Below, piece after piece: positions 34,476 through 45,079 of a DNA stretch of 64,000 nucleotides. Source of the DNA: Prunus persica (taxonomy: Eukaryota; Streptophyta; Magnoliopsida; Rosales; Rosaceae); contig NC_034015.1 of the NCBI RefSeq assembly GCF_000346465.2, forward strand, positions 11,613,044-11,677,043. Direction: 5' to 3'. A program made the translations under genes and the position numbers. The notes beneath the pieces were generated by a model. That model was not told the origin of the DNA and searched no databases. It worked only from the letters and a program-made list of their open reading frames with translations. Position 1 is the first letter of the stretch; each line of letters begins with the position of its first letter.

Positions 34476-34847
34476 CTAACAACACTTGTTTTTTTTTTTT
34501 CAATTGAATACTCATTAAAATAGAATTGTACAATTTCGCAACAAATTAAAAAAAAAAAAAAAGATTTGTACAAGGGTCAAATGAGGCAAAGTCCAAGAAA
34601 GGCAAAAGCCAAAAAATTGCCCACAACTAAATAGCACGAGAAACAGACCCCAAATCAGCCAAAACAAAATCTTAATGCAAAAATAACACAAAAAATATAA
34701 TTTTCTGTAGACTAGTATAAAAAGGAATCCAAAAGTTTTTTCTTTTTCAGTTTGTTTAGAAAATTCTACTAAATACTAAACGAACCAATAATTTGGTTTT
34801 TCTTTTGATAAAAGTCCAACATACTCTTTTTGTTGGAATTTCTTTTT

Positions 34848-35275
34848 TAGTACAGCATAATTTTTTTGTTGGATTAAGTTAAGTCTAAAACTTCAAATTT
34901 TGTTTACGTCATTCGGAGATGACATCATTTAACAATATTGGAATGGGAACTCTTCTAATTGGGTTAAGTCTAAAACTTCAAATTTTGTTTATGTCATTCC
35001 GATATAACGTCACATAAGAGACAATCTTGAGGCAAAACAATATAACACTAGTCCTCCATCCTCCTCCCTAGCGAATGAAAAAAAAAAAAAAGAAGAAGGC
35101 AAAAACCTAATCTTGGAATTAATCCCACAAAAACCAAAACATCAAACCAAGAAGACAAAGTTATTAATAAAATTAAGACTTTTTCGTTGCCAAAGTCCCT
35201 GAATTTAGACCTAAATTCATTTCGGTCCTCAAATTAGTAAAATGACTAATGCCAAATTTGCAAAATGGTTGTTGT
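34848..35275. repeat. Tandem duplication, copy A (left part)
   Basis: This sequence is repeated at 40176-40605 with only small differences, beginning at the shared TTGTTGGATTAAGTTAAGTC block. Copy A is interrupted at 35275/35276 by a CACTA element and resumes at 39410. The repeated sequence is AT-rich and non-coding here. Confidence 0.85.
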
Positions 35276-35864
35276 CACTACTACAAAAAATACTTTGCGC
35301 GACGAAATAAGTTTGTTGCCCAAAGTGCAATTTCGTCGCGCATGATCCGTCGCGCAAAACTCTTGAAGAAAAGGTTTGGGCGATGAAAAATATTCTTCGT
35401 CGCACAAAGTATCTTTGCGCGACAAACCTTAACGTCGTGCACATCTACCTTGCGCGACGAAAAATATTGGTCGCGTAAAGTTTTAAAAAAATTAAAAAAA
35501 ATCCCGCGTCCCATTTTTGGTATCCACCAAAATTTTTAAAGTTTTGCGTGACGAATAATAACATCGCTCAAATATTTGCACAACGAAATATTTTGTGTTT
35601 TAAAATTTTTTAATTAAAATAAACTAATTTAATAGTTTGCTCAACGAAATATTTTGTCACGCAAGGTTTTTAACTTTTTATTTTATTACTTCTTTAATAT
35701 TAATTTAATTGTATTAATTTTTTTGAATTTTGACTTTTTAATTTAATTTAACTGTATGATTTTTTTAATTACTTTAATTTAAATTGACATATTCAAAATA
35801 AAATTACGTATGAAAAATAGTGATCAAATTATCCAATAAATAAATAAATATATAATATTCAAAA

Positions 35865-36114
35865 GAATAATGCTACTCTTACCATATTTGTATACCATAT
35901 CTTTATACCATCTTATGTGACAGCTGAGATGGACAGCCACATCAATTAAAATTATTAAATATCTTCTTTTCTTTTATGATTTATTCCAGTATTTGTTTTT
36001 CTAATTGCCTTAATTAAAATCACTTCATTGATTTAATTGATGTGGCATATAATATGGACACATTATGTGGTATAGAAATGTGGGATAAAAATGTGGTAAG
36101 TGTAGCATTACTCT
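35865..36114. mobile_element. hAT-like MITE nested in the CACTA element
   Basis: A 250-bp element with inverted ends, GAATAATGCTACTCTTACCA against the reverse-complemented right end AGAGTAATGCTACACTTACC. An exact 8-bp target duplication, ATTCAAAA, lies at 35857-35864 and 36115-36122. Eight-base duplications are typical of hAT transposons. Related copies lie at 22698-22851 and 30487-30720. Confidence 0.85.
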
Positions 36115-37305
36115 ATTCAAAATGTACCCATAAATTAACAAAGTACAATTATAAAATTCTAATACAAGCCTATTGTGGTGGTAGTGGCGGAGGATATGTT
36201 TCAATAGGGTCCTAATCCTCAACTTTAGCGGTCAAAGTCTCGACGATTCCCTACAAAAAAATAAATATGGTCAAGTAACAAAAAAGAAAAAAAAAATTGG
36301 CATAATCTCCCCTAAAATTGTTATACCACAAATCCAACCCAAACTCCAATCCTCACCCTATACTCAACCCCAAACCCTACACAAACTCAAAACTAACTCC
36401 AAAAACACATATTAATGAAAAAAAAAAAAAATTTGGAGAGAATATACCTTTTGGCAAGATTGAGAGTGAGTGAGAATGAGAGAGAGAAGTGAATGTGAGA
36501 GAGAGAGAGAGAGATGAGAGAGTGAGTGAGAGTGGGAGATAGTGAAGAGAAAGATGAGAGATTAAGTGAGAAGAGTGAGTGTGAGAGAAAGGGTGGGATT
36601 TGGGGAGAGGGAAAGAGAGAGAGAGGTAAGAGTAGAGAAAGACATTGAGAAAATGGTGGAGAAGTTATTTTGGTTTTAAAAACCGTATCACTTTGCGCGA
36701 TGAAAAATATATATTGGTTGCACAAAGTTTTTCGCGACGAAAAATATTGGTCGCGCAAAGTTTTGTGTGGTGAAAAAAATTGGTCGCTCAAAGTCTAAAA
36801 AATTTTATTTTTAAAATTTTCCCACGTCCCATTTTTGGTGCCCGCCCAAATTTTTAAAGTTTTGCACGACGAAAAATATTCGAATATTGGTCGTACAAAG
36901 TTTTGCATGACGAAAAGTATTGGTCGCGCAAAGTCTTAAATAAAATAAAATAAAAAAAATCCCGCATCCCATTGTTTGTACCCGCCCAAATTTTTAGAGT
37001 CTTGCGCGACAAATTGTTGTCGTGCAAACTTTTGAGAGACGAAAAATTGGTTCGTAGCACAATATTTATAAAAATAATTGTTATGAATAATAAAAAATAA
37101 AAAATATTTTATTTTATGATTTAAAATATAAATAAGGTTAAAGCTACTTAATAAATATGTACACTATTCAATTTCTTAAGTGTTATACATACAAAATAAA
37201 TAAATTTAAAGCTACTTAATAACTAAATAAATATATATATATATATATATTTAAAGCTACATAATAACTAAATAAATATATATACACACACACACACACA
37301 CCATT

Positions 37306-38905
37306 TAACGATCTAACCGTCAAACTTGTTTGTATATACTTCAAGATCGTATACCCCAAAAATCGCAAAAAATACAAACATTCAGATATCTAGTAATGGG
37401 ACAAAATTTTTCAATGGTATTAATGAAAAATCACAATTTAACGGTTATTTTAACTCCGATTTTGATGATTTTTTACAGCTACACTCCTTGACCCTATATG
37501 AATACAATACTAAATTTGATCTTCAATTTAAAATATTTACACTAGTAGATGCCACAAAATCTTATGTTATATTTAACAAAAGTATAAATAAACTCTTAAT
37601 TGTTAGTGAATATATTGTTTTGATGGCATACGCATTATACGAAACTAGTTTCAATGATCCAACCGTCAAATTTTTTTGTTTGTACTTCAAGATCGTGTAC
37701 GTCAAAAATCGCAAAAAAAAAAAAACATTCAGAGATCTAGTAACGGGATAAAAAATTTCGATGGTTATAAATGAAAAATCACGATTAAACGGTTATTTTA
37801 ACTCCGATTTTGATGATTTTTTTACAGCTACACTCCTTGATCCTATATAAATACAATGACTGAATTTGATCTTCAATTTAAAATATTCACACTAGTGGAT
37901 ACCACAAAATCTTATGTTATATTTAACAAAAGTATAAATAAACTTTTAATTGTTAGTGAATATATTGTTTTGATGGCATACGCATTCTACGAAACTAGTT
38001 TCAACATCCAATTTTCAAACTTGTTTGTTTATAATTCGAGATCATATATGCCAAAAATCGAAAAAATAAATATTCGGAGATCAAGTAACGGGACAAAACT
38101 TTTCGACGGTTGTAAATGAAAAATCACGATTTAACAGTTACTTTAACTCCGATTTTGATGATTTTTTACAGCTACACTCCTTGATCCTATATACTCCTTG
38201 ATCCTATATGAATACAATGACTAAATTTGATCTTCAATTTAAAATATTTACACTAGTGGATACCACAAAATCTTATGTTATAATTAACGAAAGTATAAAT
38301 AAACTCTTAATTGTTAGTGAATATATTGTTTTGATGGCATACGCATTCTACGAAACTAGTTTCAACGATCCAACCGTCAAACTTGTTTGTTTATACTTCG
38401 AGATCATATATGCCAAAAATCGAAAAAAATAAACATTCAGAGATCAAGTAATGGGAAAAAACTATTCGACGGTTATAAATGAAAAATCACGATATAAAGG
38501 ATATTTTAACCCCGATTTTGATGATTTTTTACAACTACACTCCTTGACCCTATATGAATACAATGACTGAATTTGATCTTCAATTTAAAATATTTACACT
38601 AGTGGATACCACAAAATTTTATGTTATATTTAACGGAAGTATAAATAAACTCTTAATTATTAGTGAATATATTGTTTTGATGGCATATGCATTCAACGAA
38701 ACTAGTTTCAACAATCCAACCGTCAAACTTGTTATTTTATATTTTGAGATCATATACGTCAAAAATCGGAAAAGATAAACATTCAGAGATCAAGTAATTG
38801 GACAAAACTTTTGACGGTTATGAATGAAAAATCACGATTTAACGATTATTTTAACTCCAACTTTGATGATTTTTTTTACAGCTACACTCCTTGACCCTAT
38901 ATGAA
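37306..38905 (+). repeat. 347-bp tandem repeat array inside the CACTA element
   Basis: The landmark CACTCCTTGA(C/T)CCTATAT occurs at 37482, 37831, 38175, 38538 and 38885, giving periods of 349, 344, 363 and 347. The 363 unit contains an 18-base internal duplication. The units are highly alike. Each contains an open frame of about 70-75 codons beginning near the landmark, with a shared core (FDLQFKIFTLVD, then SINKLLIVSEYIVLMAYA). The period is not a multiple of three, so the frames are separate. Whether they code is unknown. Confidence 0.85.
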
Positions 38906-39409
38906 TACAGTTTAAAATATTCTAACAAAAATCCAATTCGAACTACAATAATATATTTTTATAATAAAAATTCGATCCGAACTAAAATAATAAATTTAAA
39001 GCTACTTAATAAATATATATATATATATATACCATTTAATTTCTTAAGTGTTATGCATAAAAAAAAAAAACCCCTTGCGCGACGAAACACACTTCGTCGC
39101 TAAAGACTTTGTGCAACGAAGTTTATTGTTTCGTCGCGCAGAGTCACTTTGAGTGACGATGTATTGTCATCGCGTAGAGTAACTTTGCGCGATGAATTGT
39201 TTTTGTAGCGCAAAGTTTGGTCGCACAAGACTTTGAGTGACGGAGTATTGTCGTCGCGCAAAGTGACTTTGCGCGACACATTGTTTTTCGTCATGCAAAG
39301 TTTGGTCGCACAAGACTTTGAGCAATGAAGTTTTTAGTTTCGTCACGCAAAGTAACATTGAGCGACGAATAGTTTTTCGTCGCGCAAGGGGTTTTTTTTT
39401 TTACTAGTG

Positions 39410-39985
39410 TGTACGTAGTCCCTTAATCCCACTTTCATTAGCAGTGTTGGTCTTACCGTCATATTTGTTAAATTCAGGGGTAAAATCTAGCCACCATCAC
39501 TCATATCAGCGACTCTCACCACCACTTCGTACCCAAATTCACCGTTTCCACCACAACAAGAACAAACAACAAAACCCAATTGCCTTCTTTTGAGTTTTTT
39601 TTTAAAATGTACATGTCCCATCAAACATCCAAGTTCACCCCACTATGTTTTTTTTTTTTTGAAAACCTTAAAATACAACTATACCTTTCATAAAAAAAAT
39701 TTAAAAAAAATTAGAAGAACAAAGTAAAATTGAAAACTATACCTCCCATGACTCTCTCTCTCTCTCTCTCTCTACCAACAACTACCATCCCCTCTGAACT
39801 AACTTACCTGCAACCACCCTCCCCCCTCAATTACTGACGTGGTCATTGTTGCACCACAACAACCACCCAAAAAGTTCCCTCTCTTCATTTTGTAGCACAC
39901 ACCCCAAACCTGCCACCAACAACCCCTTATCCCAAACTACATCAACATTCAATTTTTGGAACTGCCTTGGAGAGCATAACCACCT
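39410..39985. repeat. Tandem duplication, copy A (right part)
   Basis: Continuation of copy A after the CACTA insertion; it matches copy B from about 40603 to 41220. Contains a CT microsatellite near 39753-39773. A relic RNase H-like fragment lies on the minus strand. Confidence 0.8.
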
Positions 39986-40033
39986 TTGCATAGTTTTAGC
40001 CTCCTCTATTGGCTCCTCACTATTCATGTGCAC
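39827..40033 (-). pseudogene. RNase H-like retroelement fragment, copy A
   Basis: The minus strand encodes QFQKLNVDVVWDKG followed by GLGCVLQNEE, which resembles the start of the RNase H-type domain of plant LINEs (KLNVDGA, then a G-hG-hh-R motif). It is short, has lost the catalytic Asp context and the rest of pol, and occurs again at 41042-41236. Confidence 0.5.
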
Positions 40034-40175
40034 CCTCCCTCGTCTTGCGGCATAGAAATTAGCAATTTACCCCCGCATCTCATTAATAGTACTTGGACAC
40101 ACAATTTTCTTATCAAACACAGAAACACACCTTCCTTTCTAGATTCCCAGTAGGTATAGGAAATTTTCAATAAAA

Positions 40176-40927
40176 CATACTCTTGTTGTTGGATTAAGTT
40201 AAGTCTAAAACTTCAAATTTTGTTTATATCATTCGGATATGACATCATTTAATAATATTGGAAGGGGAACTCTTCTAGTTAGATTAAGTCTAAAACTTCA
40301 AATTTTGTTTGTCATTCTGATATGACGTCATGTAAGAGACAATCTTGAGGCAAAACAACATAACACTCCCCCCCTCCCCCTCCCTAGCGAATGAAAAAAA
40401 AAAAGTAGGGCAAAAACCTAATTGTGGAATTAATCCCACAAAACCCAAAATATCAAACCGAGAAGACAAAGTTAATAGTAAAATTAAGTCTTTTTAGTTG
40501 CCAAAGTCCCTGAATTTATACCTAAATTGCGTTTTGGTCCTCAAATTAGTAAAATGACTAATGCCAAATTAGCAAAATGGTTGTTGTAGTCCCTCAACTC
40601 CACTTTCGTTAGTAGTGTTAGTCTTACCGTCATATTTTTTAAATTTAGGATAAAATCTAGCCACCATCACTCACACCAACGACTCCCGCACCAATTTGTA
40701 CCCAAATTCACTGTTTCCACCATCACAAGAACAAACAACGAAACCCAATTGCCTTCTTTTGAGTTTTTTTTTAATGTAAATGTCCCATCAAACATCCAAG
40801 TTCACACCACTATTTTTTTTTCAATACCTTAAAATCCAACTATACCTTTCACAAAAAATTAAGAAAAAATTTAAAAGAACAAAGTAAAATTGAAAACTGT
40901 ACCTCCTATGACACACACACACACACA

Positions 40928-40994
<67 letters not shown>

Positions 40995-41220
40995 AAAATT
41001 TGTGGGGCCCACTTGTTCTTTTTTCTGTGGTATTTCGCAGATCATCGCCGTTCGTTTTCATGATCCGACGGCAGATTGAGTGTGTGTGAGTCGGTGTTTA
41101 TTGCACCACAACAGCCACCCAAAAAGTTCCCCTTTTCATTTTGTAGCAAATACCCCAAACCTGTGACGAACAACCCCTTATCCCAAGCTACATCAACATT
41201 CAATTTTTGGAACTGCCTTA
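40176..41220. repeat. Tandem duplication, copy B (no CACTA insertion)
   Basis: Second copy of the roughly 1-kb sequence of copy A, in the same orientation. At the place where copy A has the CACTA element, copy B reads GGTTGTTGTAGTCCCTCAAC without interruption. A long AC/TC microsatellite (40911-40993) replaces the shorter CT tract of copy A. Its right end meets the Harbinger element at 41220/41221. Confidence 0.85.
40911..40993. repeat. Compound AC/TC microsatellite
   Basis: About 20 bases of AC repeat followed by 63 bases of TC repeat. One of the two longest simple repeats in the window, it is likely to be highly variable in length. Confidence 0.95.
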
Positions 41221-41236
41221 GAGCAACTCCACCCAT
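41042..41236 (-). pseudogene. RNase H-like retroelement fragment, copy B
   Basis: Same fragment as at 39827-40033, with QFQKLNVDVAWDKG and GLGYLLQNEKG. This copy keeps the residues slightly better but is equally truncated, and its end is cut by the Harbinger insertion. Confidence 0.5.
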
Positions 41237-41865
41237 TTGCCCTTAGCCATGGCAAGGGTGGAGCTAGGGCAAGCACTATTCACGTGAATAGTGGTTGCCC
41301 TTGCAAATAGTAAATCGTTTCTCCACCCGTTGCCCTTAGCCATGGCAATTACTATTCACTTTTTTGTTTTTTCCTCCTATTTTTTAATGAAAATAATTAA
41401 TTTGGGTAATATTTTCAGATAAGATTTTCGGATTCCTACGTGTCAAGACTATTCATAATCAGATAAAATTTTCGGATAAGATATTTGGATTCAAATTTCG
41501 GATTAATTTCAAAGTTCAAATTTCAGATAAATTTTTGGGTTCAAATTTCGAATGAATTTCAAAATTTAAATTTCAGATAAATTTGGGTTCAAATTTCGGA
41601 TGAATTTCAAAATTCAAATTTCAGATAAATTTGGGTTCAAATTTCGGATGAATTTCAAATTTTGAATTTCATACAAATTAGGGTTCAAATTTCGGATGAA
41701 TTTCAAATTTCAGATATGATTTTCATCCAATAAAATCAAGCCACGTGGCATGTCTATCTTGCCAAATTTTTCTATAAAACCAGAGTCTCAGCTCATACCT
41801 CTCACACCACATCTTTCTATATTTTCATTTCTGAGAGTTTATAATTCATACTTCATTCATTCTGA

Positions 41866-43233
41866 ATGGAAGAATTTAGGAGATGCTTGGAGAGACAAGA
41901 GAGAGAAAGAAGAGAGAGAAACCGTAGAGCAGATGAAGTCAATGAGTTGCAGAGACAAGTCGATGAGCAAGTTCTCATAACAGTGGCTTTGGAAGAAGAA
42001 GAGAACCAAGGTCGCCGCCATAGTTCACAAGCCGGCCGCCGCCGGAATGTGGAAAGACATAGGCATTCTAGGGGTAAGAATCTTTTGGAAGATTATTTTA
42101 TCCCAACTTCTTTGTACTCTGATGTTGATTTTCGAAGGCGATTTAGAATGCAACCTCATTTGTTCAATAAAGTCATGCATGATATTTGCAATTATGATGC
42201 ATACTTTGTTCAAAAGTGTGATGCTGCTGGGGTTTTGGGGCTTCTTCCGGAGCAAAAGCTTACAGCTGTTATACGAATGTTGGCATATGGAGCATCTGCT
42301 GATCAGGTGGATGAGATTGCCCGGATGGGGAAGTCCACTACGTTGGAGGCTTTGGTAAGATTTTGTCAAGCTGTTGAAACTCTGTACACTAGGGACTACC
42401 TGCGTAGACCTACTCCCAGGGACCTCCAACGGCTTCTGCAAAAAGCCGAAGCTCGAGGATTCCCTGGAATGATTGGTAGCATTGACTGCATGCATTGGCA
42501 ATGGAAGAATTGCCCAACTGCCTGGCAAGGTGATTATGGAAATCGAAAAGGCCAAAAAAGTATCATCCTTGAAGCGGTTGCTGGTTTCGACACATGGGTT
42601 TGGCATGCCTTCTTCGGAGTTGCAGGATCACAAAATGACCTCAACGTGCTGGGTCAATCCCCCGTCTTCAACGATGTATTGAGAGGTCAGGGCCCCAATG
42701 TCACCTATGAAGTCAACAATACAGTATACCAGACAGGATACTACCTAGCTGATGGAATCTACCCGAGGTGGACGACTTTTGTCAAAACCATTCCAAATCC
42801 CCGATCCCAGAAGCAAAAATTATTTGCTACATATCAAGAGGGATATAGGAAAGATGTCGAAAGGTGTTTTGGCATCCTTCAAGCCAGGTGGTTGATTATT
42901 CGAGGTGCGGCCCGCATGTTTGATGAGGAGATCCTCAGAAGCATTATGATGACTTGCATCATCCTCCATAATATGATTGTGGAGGATGAGTACGATTATG
43001 ATGCTTTAGAGGTCTACGAACCGGATCCAATGAACACGGCTTTGACACGGATTTATGAAAGACCCATGGGGCAAAATGGAGAACCGTTTGAGCCGGAACC
43101 GTTGGTGAGGGATGGTCATTTGATGACCCGAATGATAGATCGATATACGGAGATGCAATCTTCGTATATTCATGAAATGCGTCAATTTCACTTGATGGAG
43201 CATCTATGGGCGGTGAAAGGCAATGAAGATTAA
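41866..43233 (+). CDS. Harbinger transposase (DDE_Tnp4/HARBI1-like nuclease)
   Basis: Transposase of the PIF/Harbinger superfamily, an RNase H-fold DDE nuclease that cuts the element ends and inserts at TTA/TAA sites. It is a single uninterrupted frame of 455 residues. The N-terminal 65 residues are very Arg/Glu-rich. A helical DNA-binding-like part follows, then the catalytic core. The acidic triad is visible: Asp207 in IGSIDCMHW, Asp296 in YLADGIYP and Glu332 in KDVERCFG. The spacing of 35 residues between the second Asp and the Glu is usual for the family. The FGILQARW and CIILHNMIVEDE blocks that follow are also typical. No stop or frameshift is present, so the protein could be active. 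It needs the partner protein encoded downstream on the other strand. The start is the first ATG of the frame. Confidence 0.95.
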   Translation: MEEFRRCLERQERERRERNRRADEVNELQRQVDEQVLITVALEEEENQGRRHSSQAGRRRNVERHRHSRGKNLLEDYFIPTSLYSDVDFRRRFRMQPHLFNKVMHDICNYDAYFVQKCDAAGVLGLLPEQKLTAVIRMLAYGASADQVDEIARMGKSTTLEALVRFCQAVETLYTRDYLRRPTPRDLQRLLQKAEARGFPGMIGSIDCMHWQWKNCPTAWQGDYGNRKGQKSIILEAVAGFDTWVWHAFFGVAGSQNDLNVLGQSPVFNDVLRGQGPNVTYEVNNTVYQTGYYLADGIYPRWTTFVKTIPNPRSQKQKLFATYQEGYRKDVERCFGILQARWLIIRGAARMFDEEILRSIMMTCIILHNMIVEDEYDYDALEVYEPDPMNTALTRIYERPMGQNGEPFEPEPLVRDGHLMTRMIDRYTEMQSSYIHEMRQFHLMEHLWAVKGNED

Positions 43234-43515
43234 TGATGGAGAATAGATGCTTTGCTTATGTTTTATTTAGTATGGTTTGGTTGTGTTTTTATTTTTATTG
43301 TGCCTTGTTTGTACTTTTAATTTTATTTTTATTATGTTTTGTTTGAAGTATGGAATATGTTGAATAAAAAGGTAATTTATTGAATGCTTTGTTTATTAAA
43401 TAATGAAATGTAATACAAGTCATTATGAATTACTAATAAAATAAAATACATGAATTATAACAACTTTAATAGAAAACAACTAAAATACAAATACATAAAA
43501 GATATGCTAACTAAT

Positions 43516-44724
43516 TTAATGGTTTCCATCATTTAACCAATCCGTGTTGCTAGGCCCATCATCCCGGAAAAGTCTTCTTCTCATAACATCCCTTCGTTCT
43601 AGCTTCCAAAATTGTTTTGTTTCAGGGGACATATGACTTGTATTCATCGCCATGGTTTCCCGATCTGTCTTGTCCATATCTTTTTTGCGCAAATACTCCC
43701 TTTCACGTGCAAACTCAGCATCAAGGGCCAACTCGTGCTCTTGGCGTTTTTGCTCCATTTCTATTCTTATGCCGTTTTGCCTTGCAATTTCCTCCAAAAA
43801 TTGTGAATTTTGATTGCTTGAATTACCCTTCTTCTTTGCCTTCGCGGCCTTTCGGCCAATGGGCCTCGGCTCCTTTTCGATGGGTGAGTCTTGACTCATA
43901 GGAGAATAAAGAGGTGAATCCGATGTCATTGAATCACGGAGTGGCGTCTCGTTTAACACAACCTCCGGACCCGTTGGAATAATTACGAAGCGTTTGCAAA
44001 ATTTCACCACCTCCCAACATTCATGATGGGTGAAACTTTTTTTGCCACCCCCGGTTGCACCGAACCACATTTGTGCTTGAATCATCTATTGAACAAAAAA
44101 ATGGAAATGCAATAAATATTTAAAATATATTGGATATGCAAGAAATATTAACAACATATTAAAAATACAAGCAATATTAACAAAATATTGAAAATGCAAG
44201 AAATATTAACAACATATTGAAAATGCAAGCAATATTAACAAAATATTGAAAATGCAAGCAATATTAACAAAATATATACAACATATTGAAAATGCAAGCA
44301 ATATTAACAAAATATTGAAAATGCAAGCAATATTAACAAAATATATACAACATATTGAAAATGTAAGCAATATTAACAAAATATATATATTAGGAGATTA
44401 AACTTAATAACACAAAAATTATAAAATACTTACCTCGTTAGTACGATTTTGCCCACTTCTATAGTTGTCCATCGCTTTTGCTAGGGCATTTCTCCATTTT
44501 CCCAACTCTTTATTGAGAATTTTCCACCTACTGGATAATGCCATCTCCGTACGAGTAGACCCCGGAATTTTTTCACAAAATTCGGCATGAATTTTTTTCC
44601 ACATATGAAAAAATTTCATTTCATTGCCGGACACGGGACAATGACAAATTTGGAGCCAAGCCTCACACAAAGAAACATCTTCCATTGTGCTCCAAGCCCC
44701 TCCGGTTTCGATAGAAGAAGCCAT
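43516..44724 (-). CDS. Harbinger Myb/SANT-like accessory protein
   Basis: Second gene of the Harbinger element, convergent with the transposase. Two exons, 44434-44724 and 43516-44085, giving 286 residues with a phase-0 GT-AG intron. The N-terminal exon carries a trihelix/SANT-like domain (AWSTMEDVSLCEAWLQI, later SSRWKILNKELGKWR), the type that binds transposon ends and carries the transposase to the nucleus. The second exon resembles the NAM-associated C-terminal region often found with it: a WEVVKFCKRF block, a basic patch (GRKAAKAKKKG) that could be a nuclear signal, and a charged helix. The intron is a tandem repeat of a 27-30-bp unit. The frame is open throughout. Roles are known for the family; activity here is inferred. 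Confidence 0.9.
44105..44400. repeat. Short tandem repeats in the Myb-like gene intron
   Basis: Units of about 27-30 bp built on AAAATGCAAGCAATATTAAC, followed by AAAATATTG or AAAATATATAC, are repeated about nine times. They fill most of the 348-base intron of the Harbinger accessory gene. Confidence 0.8.
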
Positions 44725-45038
44725 AAAAATATGAAATCAAAATGCTAGATGAAAAAGAGGAAAATGTTGTGTAAAAAGAGTGAATATTAGTAGAAGTATA
44801 ATGAAATGTAAGAGTATTGGTGTTGAAAGTGAAGGGTATTGATAGGTATTTATAGAAAAAAATACCAGAATTTTTTAGAATTTTTTAGAATTTTTTTTCA
44901 TATTTTTTTCACCCAAAAAAGCCTCAGCCGTTGGATTAGAAAGGAGAAGCAGATCGGAAGGCACTGAGCGCGACACGTGGCAGCCTACCGTTGGCGCTGG
45001 CGTCAGCGCTGACGTCAGCGCGCGCTGATTCAAAATTT

Positions 45039-45079
45039 TTTTACCGTTGGCGCGTGCATTGCACGCGCCAACGGTAAAA
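45039..45079. repeat. Near-perfect palindrome in the Harbinger right subterminal region
   Basis: Arms of 20 bp (45039-45058 and 45060-45079) are exact reverse complements around a single T. The arm core is CCGTTGGCGCGTGCA. Flanking DNA has repeated TGACGTCAGCG and CAGCGCTGACGTCAGC motifs and is much richer in GC than its surroundings. Confidence 0.9.

Larger units (their letters stand above)
31850..34545 (-). pseudogene. Broken duplicate of the phytocyanin locus, split by a solo LTR
   Basis: Three blocks match the intact gene at 26945-27845 in the same order and orientation: 31850-31898 (3' end of the coding region, against about 26998-27045), 32014-32306 (leader and promoter, from about 27520) and 34476-34545 (distal promoter, against about 27775-27845). 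The central coding part, with signal peptide, copper ligands and disulfide, is missing and replaced by about 115 unrelated bases. The distal promoter is separated from the rest by the 2.2-kb solo LTR. No copper protein can be made from this copy. Confidence 0.85.
35276..39409. mobile_element. Non-autonomous CACTA (En/Spm) transposon, 4.13 kb
   Basis: The element begins CACTACTACAAAAAATACTT and ends with the inverted terminus ACTAGTG. It is flanked by a perfect 3-bp target duplication, TGT, at 35273-35275 and 39410-39412. Both ends carry many direct and inverted copies of TTTGCGCGACGAA, the kind of subterminal array bound by CACTA transposases. No transposase reading frame was found. Inside lie a nested hAT-like MITE, a GA-rich block (about 36460-36640), a second cluster of the GCGCGACGAA motif (about 36690-37040), and a block of 347-bp tandem repeats. 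The paralogous site near 40600 lacks the insertion. Confidence 0.9.

Noticed and set aside
42025..42606. 193-codon open frame on the minus strand
   Set aside because: It is the antisense shadow of the Harbinger transposase, whose catalytic residues are conserved on the plus strand.
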